NCBI GenBank assembly: GCA_023423475.1
Contig: JAFAFN010000027.1
Span: forward strand, 1 to 7,151
DNA from: Actinomycetes bacterium
GTDB taxonomy: Bacteria; Actinomycetota; Acidimicrobiia; Acidimicrobiales; Microtrichaceae
Length of the DNA stretch: 7,151 bases
Direction of reading: 5' to 3'
Shown piece after piece: positions 1 to 4,700 of the stretch. The translations under genes and the position numbers were made by a program. The notes below the pieces were generated by a model that made no database searches, was not told where the DNA came from, and saw only the letters and a list, made by a program, of their open reading frames with translations. How positions within the stretch are numbered: position 1 is the first letter of the stretch; every line of letters starts with the position of its first letter.

Positions 1-320
1 CCGAAGTGCTCCGCACGCGAGATGCCGGCGATGTTGCCGAGCACGTCGAGGCGTCCGAACTCCGCGACGCACGCCTCGACCGCAGCGACGCACTCGTCGC
101 GTTCGGTGATGCTGCCGGTCCGGGTGACGATGGTGCCGCCGCCCTCGATCGATGCGGACTCCTCGACGAGCGACGTGAGGCCCTCGGCGTTGATATCGAC
201 GGCGAAGACCTTGGCCCCCTCGGCACTCAGCTGCAGCGCGGTCGCGCGCCCGATCCCCGACGCAGCACCGGTGAGCAGGGCCACCTTGTCGTCGAATCGA
301 CCTGGAACTGAATACGTCAT
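1..320 (-). CDS. Short-chain dehydrogenase/reductase (SDR), N-terminal part
   Basis: This is an NAD(P)-dependent oxidoreductase of the classical SDR family, probably acting on an alcohol or ketone; the substrate cannot be told. Reading back from the ATG at 318-320, 106 residues are visible and the rest lies beyond the left edge. The Rossmann cofactor motif TGAASGIG is at residues 17-24. An acidic residue, Asp42 in VDIN at the end of the second beta strand, usually indicates NAD(H) preference. NIAG at residues 96-99 is a variant of the family's NNAG motif. The catalytic Ser-Tyr-Lys would lie in the missing part. The start is supported by GGGAG (329-333 on the plus strand), 8 bases before the ATG. 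The gene is divergent from the acyl-CoA synthetase at 442, and such pairs are often co-regulated in lipid or steroid catabolism. The family call is certain; the role is inferred. Confidence 0.93.
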   Translation of the reverse strand, partial: MTYSVPGRFDDKVALLTGAASGIGRATALQLSAEGAKVFAVDINAEGLTSLVEESASIEGGGTIVTRTGSITERDECVAAVEACVAEFGRLDVLGNIAGISRAEHF

Positions 321-364
321 CGTCGGTACTCCCGGGGTGTGCGCGGATGGACCGCGATGGGTGT

Positions 365-393
365 CGTCTAGTCTGCACGCTGGTTCCCGTCAA
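365..393 (-). promoter_or_regulatory. Predicted sigma70-type promoter of the SDR gene
   Basis: On the minus strand a -35 box TTGACG (plus-strand 388-393) is followed after exactly 17 bases by TAGACG (365-370) as a -10. The -35 matches the consensus at 5 of 6 positions; the -10 is weak at 3 of 6. Transcription would start near 357-359, giving a leader of roughly 38 bases that contains the GGGAG ribosome binding site. The -35 lies inside the palindrome at 386-403, so a bound regulator would block it. This is a sequence prediction only. Confidence 0.45.
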
Positions 394-403
394 AGCTGAC
401 GGG
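386..403. promoter_or_regulatory. 18-bp palindrome, candidate operator 1
   Basis: CCCGTCA and TGACGGG form a perfect 7-bp inverted repeat around AAGC. It sits between two divergent start codons, and transcription leads away from it on both sides, so a terminator role is unlikely. It covers the predicted -35 box of the SDR gene. The size and symmetry fit a dimeric repressor such as a TetR- or GntR-type protein, but no regulator gene is in the window and the sequence does not match an operator I recognise. Confidence 0.5.
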
Positions 404-404
404 T

Positions 405-422
405 CGTCAGGTTGGTCTGACG
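405..422. promoter_or_regulatory. 18-bp palindrome, candidate operator 2
   Basis: CGTCAG and CTGACG form a perfect 6-bp inverted repeat around GTTGGT. It starts one base after operator 1, with centres 19 bp apart. Both palindromes contain the CGTCA/TGACG half-site but with different internal spacing (4 versus 8 bases between GTCA and TGAC). The right end is 19 bases before the synthetase ATG at 442, so this site is placed to control the plus-strand gene. Confidence 0.42.
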
Positions 423-441
423 CACAGATCCGGGGGACAAC

Positions 442-2112
442 ATGAGCGACACCACCGAGCAGAGCGATGCCGTGCAGTTCACGCTGGCGGACGTCAACGA
501 GCTGGTCGCGGCAGCGGTGCCGGACCGAGAGGCGCTGATCTTCGGCGACCGACGCGTCACCTTCGAGCAGCTCGCCGAGCGCAGCCGGCGACTGGCGTCG
601 TACCTGCACTCCCGCGGTCTCGGCTGCCACACCGAGCGCAGCGAGCTGGGTGCGCACGAGTCCGGCCAGGACCACGTCGGGCAGTACCTGTACAACGGCA
701 ACGAGTACATAGAGTCGATGCTCGGGTGCTTCAAGGCCCGAGTCGCACCGTTCAACGTGAAGTACCGCTACGTCGACGAGGAGCTCCGCTACCTGCTCCA
801 CAACTCGGCGGCCAAGGGCCTCGTCTACCACGCCCGCTTCGCGCCGACCCTCGCCCGGATCCTCGACGAGGTGCCCGAGCTGACCGTGCTGATCCAGGTC
901 GCGGACGACTCCGGCGAAGCGCTGCTGCCCGGCGCCATCGACTACGAGGAGGCCATCGCGCTCGGCGACCCAGCCGGCCCTCCGGTCCAGGCGTCACCCG
1001 ACGATCTCTACATCCTCTACACCGGCGGCACGACCGGCATGCCCAAGGGCGTGCTGTGGCGTCAGCACGACATCTTCATCAACGCCATGGGCGGCAAAGA
1101 GGTCGGCACGTGGATCGAGGTGCGCTCCGAGGAGGAGATCGCCGAGAAGGCCAAGGCCAACACGGGCTTCCGGCTGATGACGCTGCCGCCCCTCATGCAC
1201 GGCGCGGCGCAGTGGGCCGGCTTCATGATGCTCAACGCCGGCTCGACGCTGATCATGCCGACGTCGCGCAACCTCGACCCGACCGAGGTCTGGCAGCTCA
1301 TCGAGCGCGAGCAGGCGCAGTCGGTGACCGTGGTCGGCGACGCCATGGCCCGCCCGCTGCTCGAGGAGTACAAGGCGGGTGACTACGACGCCAGCTCGCT
1401 GTTCGTCGTCGGCAACGGCGGTGCGGCGCTCAGCGCTGCCATCAAGGAGGAGTACCTCGAGCTCCTGCCGAACCTGCTGATCAACGACGCGCTCGGCTCG
1501 TCCGAGACCGGGGCCCAGGCGTCGCACCTGTCGACCAAGGACGCCGTGCAGACCGGCAAGTTCAACCCCGGACCCGGTGCCACCGTGGTGAGCGAGTCGC
1601 TCGACGCGGTGCTCGAACCCGGACACGAGGGCATCGGCTGGCTGGCACAGACCGGCGCCGTGCCGCTCGGCTACCTCGGCGACGCCGAGAAGACCGCACG
1701 CACGTTCCCGACGATCGACGGGGTCCGCCACTCGGTGCCGGGCGACCGGGCGATCCGCAAGGACGACGGCGAGATCGACCTGCTCGGCCGCGACTCGCAG
1801 TGCATCAACTCCGGCGGCGAGAAGATCTTCGTCGAAGAGGTCGAGCAGGCGATCATCTCGCACCCCGACGTCGCCGACGTGCTCGTGACCGGCCGCCCGA
1901 GCGAGCGGTGGGGCAACGAGGTCGTCGCCGTGGTGCAGCTGAACGAGGGTGCCACCCCCGGTGAGCCCGAGCTCGAGGAGCACGCCGGCAACTCGGTGGC
2001 CCGCTACAAGCTGCCGAAGGGCTGGATCTTCGTCGACGAGGTCGTGCGCTCGCCGTCGGGCAAGGCCGATTACCGCTGGGCGAAGGAGCTCGCCGCCGGC
2101 AGCGTCGCCTGA
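442..2112 (+). CDS. FadD-type acyl-CoA synthetase (AMP-forming)
   Basis: This enzyme activates a carboxylic acid to its CoA thioester through an acyl-adenylate; it is a cytosolic member of the ANL superfamily. The 556 residues are a full family length. The ATP/AMP P-loop TGGTTGMPKGV is at residues 194-204, GSSETG at 352-357, PGDRA with the ribose-binding Asp435 at 433-437, the hinge GRDSQCINSGGEK at 449-461, and the catalytic lysine of the small C-terminal domain at Lys541 (SPSGK). The motif TGMPKGVLWRQHDIF and the ending SGKADYRWAKE resemble the actinobacterial FadD19/FadD17 group, which acts on steroid side chains or medium to long acids. Residues about 60-79 form an extra His/Glu-rich loop (CHTERSELGAHESGQDH) before the YLYNGNEY segment. 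The start is supported by CGGGGGA at 431-437, close before the ATG. It is transcribed away from the SDR gene. The exact substrate is unknown. Confidence 0.95.
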   Translation: MSDTTEQSDAVQFTLADVNELVAAAVPDREALIFGDRRVTFEQLAERSRRLASYLHSRGLGCHTERSELGAHESGQDHVGQYLYNGNEYIESMLGCFKARVAPFNVKYRYVDEELRYLLHNSAAKGLVYHARFAPTLARILDEVPELTVLIQVADDSGEALLPGAIDYEEAIALGDPAGPPVQASPDDLYILYTGGTTGMPKGVLWRQHDIFINAMGGKEVGTWIEVRSEEEIAEKAKANTGFRLMTLPPLMHGAAQWAGFMMLNAGSTLIMPTSRNLDPTEVWQLIEREQAQSVTVVGDAMARPLLEEYKAGDYDASSLFVVGNGGAALSAAIKEEYLELLPNLLINDALGSSETGAQASHLSTKDAVQTGKFNPGPGATVVSESLDAVLEPGHEGIGWLAQTGAVPLGYLGDAEKTARTFPTIDGVRHSVPGDRAIRKDDGEIDLLGRDSQCINSGGEKIFVEEVEQAIISHPDVADVLVTGRPSERWGNEVVAVVQLNEGATPGEPELEEHAGNSVARYKLPKGWIFVDEVVRSPSGKADYRWAKELAAGSVA

Positions 2113-2120
2113 CGCACCCC

Positions 2121-2240
2121 ACCTGCGCGTTCCGGACGCACGTCCCATCTGCGCGCCGGAACGTCGCTCGACCACGCTCCAGCGCGCAGATGGCGATCTG
2201 CGCGCTGGGTCGTCGCTCCATCGCTCCCCGACGCGCAGAT
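2121..2240. repeat. Left array of 45-bp palindromic-ended repeats
   Basis: Two 45-bp units (2147-2191 and 2196-2240) each begin ATCTGCGCG and end CGCGCAGAT around a 27-base core, separated by GGCG, so the period is 49 bp. The cores are related but diverged and share a left part of the type CYGGRWCGTCGCTC, which gives each unit a direction. A shortened, decayed unit begins at 2121 (ACCTGCGCG, then TTCCGGA), eight bases after the synthetase stop. The junction between the two full units makes a perfect 13-bp inverted repeat with a GGCG loop (2179-2208). The array fills almost the whole gap between the synthetase and the next gene. It may also act as a transcript-end hairpin. Confidence 0.88.
2179..2208. 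repeat. 30-bp perfect hairpin at the unit 1/unit 2 junction
   Basis: CCAGCGCGCAGAT (2179-2191), loop GGCG, then ATCTGCGCGCTGG (2196-2208) form a 13-bp perfect stem with a 4-base loop. In RNA this would be very stable. No T-run follows, so it is not a canonical intrinsic terminator, though GC hairpins without a T-tract can act as terminators or mRNA 3' barriers in actinobacteria. It lies 67 bases after the synthetase stop. Confidence 0.85.
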
Positions 2241-2249
2241 CGCCGGGAA
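2232..2249 (+). repeat. Inner 18-bp inverted repeat, left copy
   Basis: CGCGCAGATCGCCGGGAA is an exact reverse complement of 3230-3247. The first nine bases are the end of repeat unit 2; the next nine (CGCCGGGAA) extend the identity towards the gene beyond the unit. The interval between the two copies is 980 bp and holds just one gene. Confidence 0.9.
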
Positions 2250-2303
2250 CCGGGGTGCGGTCCCCGTCGACGGCCGACGAACCCGGGTGCACGATGCATC
2301 GCC

Positions 2304-3227
2304 GTGGGCCGATACGACGTCGCACTCCGAGCACTGCACGACCTGGCGGCAGGGCATCACGGCGTGGTCACCCACGACGAGGCGACGCAGGTCGGTCTCT
2401 CGCCTGCGGCGCTCCGGGCCGCGGTGCAGCGGGGCTCGTTCCGTCGAGCGCACCGCGGTGTCTACGTCGCGACCGCGGCGCCGCCGACATGGCGCCAGCG
2501 GGTGATGATCGCCGTGCGCACCGGGGACGGGCTCGCATCACACCGCTGTGCCGCCCGACTCCACCGCTGCGACGGCTGCGACGGCTGCGACGATGCACTG
2601 ATCGAGGTCCTCGTGGGGCGGAACGGTCCGCGCTCGATCGACGGTGCGATCGTGCACCGCATCGTCGGGATCGAGACGATCCAGTCGCTGGACGTCGACG
2701 GGATCCCGACGACGTCGCTCGCTCGGACGATCGTCGACCTGGGTGCAGTGGTCGACGATGACGTCGTCGAGAAGGTGCTCGACGACGCCCTGCGCAGGGG
2801 GACGAACCTCCGGTGGGTCACCGAGACCCTGAGCGCCGCGATCCGCCCGGGCCCGACCGGCGTCGCCGCGCTGCAGCGGGTGCTGGCTCGACCCGACCGC
2901 TCGGGGCCACTTCCGGACTCGGCCTTCGAGCGACTGCTCGAGCGTGTCGCGGACGAGGCTGGCGTCGCAGCACCCCAGCGCCAGGTCGACGTACGAGACG
3001 AGCGAGGTCTCGTGGCCCGGGTCGACGCGGCGTGGCCCGAGCGGCGGCTCGGACTCGAGGCCGACTCCGAGTTGTGGCACTGGGGACCTCGCCGGGGACG
3101 ACGGGCTCGCCTGCGCCACAACCGCCTCGCCGCGCTCGGCTGGAACATGCTCTACGCGTCCTGGCAGGACGTCGAGGATCCGACCGACCTGGTCGAGCAG
3201 CTGCGCTCCGCGCACGGACTGAGCTGA
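2304..3227 (+). CDS. AbiEi-type winged-helix protein fused to DUF559/Vsr-like nuclease domain
   Basis: The 307-residue protein starts (residues 1-55) with a winged-helix domain typical of actinobacterial AbiEi-family antitoxin-like proteins (HGVVTHDEA, then GLSPAALRAAVQRG, then HRGVYV). It ends (residues about 205-300) with a PD-(D/E)XK-like domain of the DUF559/Vsr type: SAFERLLE, then VDAAWP with Asp241, then GLEADSELWH with Glu252, Asp254 and His259, then RHNRLAALGW and an aromatic-rich strand before QDV. The putative catalytic residues are present, so it could be an active nuclease; this is inferred from the family. I chose the GTG at 2304 because the domain begins five codons later. The in-frame ATG at 2190 lies inside a repeat hairpin and would add 38 Arg/Pro-rich residues encoded by repeat DNA. 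Ribosome binding is weak. No AbiEii nucleotidyltransferase partner is adjacent. Mirrored repeat arrays enclose the gene, and its stop is 2 bp before the right inverted repeat. Confidence 0.82.
   Translation: MGRYDVALRALHDLAAGHHGVVTHDEATQVGLSPAALRAAVQRGSFRRAHRGVYVATAAPPTWRQRVMIAVRTGDGLASHRCAARLHRCDGCDGCDDALIEVLVGRNGPRSIDGAIVHRIVGIETIQSLDVDGIPTTSLARTIVDLGAVVDDDVVEKVLDDALRRGTNLRWVTETLSAAIRPGPTGVAALQRVLARPDRSGPLPDSAFERLLERVADEAGVAAPQRQVDVRDERGLVARVDAAWPERRLGLEADSELWHWGPRRGRRARLRHNRLAALGWNMLYASWQDVEDPTDLVEQLRSAHGLS
2566..2592 (+). repeat. Three perfect tandem copies of a 9-bp unit inside the nuclease gene
   Basis: GCTGCGACG occurs three times without interruption and is in frame, giving the CDGCDGCDD stretch at residues 89-97 of the wHTH-nuclease protein. 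Adding or losing a copy would keep the reading frame but change the linker between the winged-helix and central regions. It looks like a replication-slippage tract. Confidence 0.9.
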
Positions 3228-3229
3228 GA

Positions 3230-3247
3230 TTCCCGGCGATCTGCGCG
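3230..3247 (-). repeat. Inner 18-bp inverted repeat, right copy
   Basis: TTCCCGGCGATCTGCGCG is the exact reverse complement of 2232-2249. It starts two bases after the TGA of the nuclease gene and runs into the first unit of the right array. Identity stops on both sides after 18 bases. Confidence 0.9.
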
Positions 3248-3367
3248 CCGCAGCGCTGCAGAGCGACACTCCGGCGCGCAGATCACCAACTGCGCGTGGG
3301 GCGGTCATCCCACGACGATCCGGCGCGCAGATCTCGCGCCGAACGCGCCGACTCCGGCGCAGAGGTC
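3239..3367. repeat. Right array of 45-bp repeats, inverted relative to the left array
   Basis: Two 45-bp units lie at 3239-3283 and 3288-3332, separated by CACC, again with a 49-bp period. The first has perfect ATCTGCGCG/CGCGCAGAT ends; the second begins AACTGCGCG. Their right parts read ACTCCGG and GATCCGG before CGCGCAGAT. Read on the minus strand, these match the CCGGA left part of the left-array units, so this array points the other way. A decayed remnant (ACTCCGGCGCAGAGGT, 3351-3366) runs up to the stop codon of the lipoprotein gene. The array lies between two converging genes and could serve both as a hairpin terminator. Confidence 0.86.
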
Positions 3368-4640
3368 AGAAGGTCGGGTCGATCAGGTACTTCGGGTCGA
3401 TCGGCGGGGGCACCGGACCCTTGGTCCAGTCGCCCGCGTCGGGCACGTCGACGTCGGTGACCGCCGCCATCAGCTGCCGGTAGAAGCGGTGGTCCCAGGC
3501 GGGCCGGTGCATGTTGACGTCGCCCAGCGGGTCGGCGAACAGGTCGGCCGGCAGGCCCATGCGCACCACCACGATGTCGAGGCTCGGCACCACGACGACC
3601 TGCTGGTTGAACATCCCGGTCAGCGCGAACGCGTCGGACGGCAGCGGACGCATCCAGCGGTGCTCGATGCGCTGCAGGCTGGGACCCGTGTCGTAGAAGT
3701 ACTCGCCCCGGTTCGTCATCCAGAGGAACCCGTAGCCGGGGTTCGCCTCGGTGCCGGTACGACCCTCGGCGAAGTACGACTCGGCGATCAGCTCCTGGCC
3801 CCGCCAGCGACCCTGCTCGAGCATGAGCGAACCGATGCGACCGAACGAGCGAGGGCTCATCCGCAGCCAGGCGAAGCCCTGGGTGTGGCCGACGACGTCA
3901 CGGTCCCAGTGCCACTCGCTGTCGGGGATGCCGATCGGTTCGAACAGCTCTCGCTGCGCGAACGCCTGGAAGTCCTCGCCCACGGCCGACTCGACGACCG
4001 CGGCGAGCGCCGTCACCGAGGTCTGCGCGTAGACGAACTTCGATCCCGGTGCCGACTCGAACGGTCGGCGCAGCAGGCGGGCGACCGAGTCCCCGGTGCC
4101 GGCGTCGTTGAGGTCGTTGGCCCAGGCGAAGCGCAACCCGGAGGTCTGGGTGAGCAGCTGGCGCACGGTGATCGCGCCGTGTGCTTCGTCGAGCCCGTCG
4201 AGGTACGAGCCGATCGGGTCGTCGATGCCGAGGTGACCGAGGGTGACCGCACGCCCGGTGACCAGCGCGACGACGCCCTTGGTCATGCTCCACGCCGGCA
4301 GGGCGACCCAGTCGGCCGACGGGTCGTTCGCACTGCGGGCGATCAGGCAGCCGTGGCGGTACACCCGCAGCGACTGCGCGCCACGGGAGGAGCCGTAGGC
4401 CATCGCCTCGGTCAACGCGTCGGCATCGAGACCGACCGCCGGCGGATCCGCCGCGTCGAACTGGGCGCCGCTCGCCGGCTGCGCGCACTCGGCGGGTTGC
4501 TGGACCGGGGGTCGGCCCGGGCCGCCGCCGCTCGATGGCGGGGTCACCCCGATCAGGGGTGGACGCGCGCACGCACCCGCCAACACCACCAGGGTGCACA
4601 GCGCCGCCACCAGTCCCGACCGTCGCGTCGTCGTCCTCAT
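3366..4640 (-). CDS. Serine beta-lactamase-fold hydrolase, lipoprotein (NylB-like)
   Basis: The 424-residue protein belongs to the beta-lactamase/penicillin-binding fold family that includes 6-aminohexanoate-dimer hydrolase and class C-like esterases. It likely hydrolyses an ester or amide outside the membrane. It begins with a lipoprotein signal (MRTTTRRSG, a hydrophobic run, then LAGAC with Cys24), followed by a Pro/Gly-rich linker to about residue 50. The nucleophile motif SMTK is at Ser118-Lys121 and the second motif is YAQ at Tyr204. The usual third HxG/KTG motif appears replaced by TGMFNQQ at 341-347. The start at 4640 is set by a strong GGAGGT six bases upstream (4647-4652) and by the signal peptide; an in-frame ATG at 4847 would overlap the divergent amidohydrolase. 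It diverges from that gene across 60 bp and converges on the nuclease gene. The substrate is unknown; true beta-lactam resistance is unlikely. Confidence 0.9.
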   Translation of the reverse strand: MRTTTRRSGLVAALCTLVVLAGACARPPLIGVTPPSSGGGPGRPPVQQPAECAQPASGAQFDAADPPAVGLDADALTEAMAYGSSRGAQSLRVYRHGCLIARSANDPSADWVALPAWSMTKGVVALVTGRAVTLGHLGIDDPIGSYLDGLDEAHGAITVRQLLTQTSGLRFAWANDLNDAGTGDSVARLLRRPFESAPGSKFVYAQTSVTALAAVVESAVGEDFQAFAQRELFEPIGIPDSEWHWDRDVVGHTQGFAWLRMSPRSFGRIGSLMLEQGRWRGQELIAESYFAEGRTGTEANPGYGFLWMTNRGEYFYDTGPSLQRIEHRWMRPLPSDAFALTGMFNQQVVVVPSLDIVVVRMGLPADLFADPLGDVNMHRPAWDHRFYRQLMAAVTDVDVPDAGDWTKGPVPPPIDPKYLIDPTF

Positions 4641-4646
4641 CTCCGC

Positions 4647-4652
4647 ACCTCC
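4647..4652 (-). promoter_or_regulatory. Strong ribosome binding site deciding the lipoprotein start
   Basis: On the minus strand GGAGGT lies six bases before the ATG at 4638-4640. It fixes the start at the lipoprotein signal peptide and argues against the upstream in-frame ATG at 4847. Confidence 0.8.
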
Positions 4653-4700
4653 GCGACCACTCGCCTTGATCGCCTCGGCGAAGCGTAGGACAGTCTCACC

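Larger units (their letters stand above)
2121..3366. other. Inverted-repeat-bounded nuclease cassette (candidate element)
   Basis: A single wHTH-nuclease gene is enclosed by two arrays of the same directional 45-bp repeat, plus orientation on the left and minus on the right. Each side has two recognisable 45-bp units with 4-bp spacers, then a decayed outer unit whose edges read ACCT (2121) and AGGT (3363-3366). The island reaches to within eight bases of the synthetase stop on the left and touches the stop codon of the lipoprotein gene on the right. The repeat ends ATCTGCGCG/CGCGCAGAT occur exactly seven times here and I found none elsewhere in the window. I infer a mobile or formerly mobile cassette, or a nuclease that coexists with its own binding sites. 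No transposase and no convincing target-site duplication was seen. Confidence 0.45.

Noticed and set aside
2190..2303. ATG at 2190 as start of the nuclease gene
   Set aside because: It lies inside the repeat hairpin and adds 38 residues encoded mostly by repeat DNA; the domain homology begins just after the GTG at 2304.
994..2334. 446-codon open frame on the minus strand opposite the synthetase
   Set aside because: It is antisense to a gene with all family motifs. Its translation is Arg/Val/Asp-rich low-complexity sequence with no recognisable domain, as expected for a GC-rich shadow frame.
1949..2761. 270-codon plus-strand open frame spanning the synthetase end, repeats and nuclease start
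   Set aside because: It crosses two real genes in another frame and is Arg/Pro-rich without domain features.
2121..3366. CRISPR array
   Set aside because: The 45-bp units are diverged, palindromic-ended and separated by only 4 bp, and the two arrays are in opposite orientations. There are no 30-40-bp unique spacers and no cas genes.
2121..3366. Standard insertion sequence
   Set aside because: The enclosed protein has no transposase motifs (DDE, Y1 HUH or serine/tyrosine recombinase), and no target-site duplication was found at the edges.
4670..4681. TCGCC-TC-GGCGA palindrome between the lipoprotein and amidohydrolase genes as an operator
   Set aside because: Five-base arms made largely of G and C are expected by chance in this DNA, and no promoter boxes clearly coincide with it.
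3489..4688. 399-codon plus-strand open frame opposite the lipoprotein gene
   Set aside because: The minus-strand frame has a signal peptide, SMTK motif and strong ribosome site; the plus-strand translation is biased and featureless.
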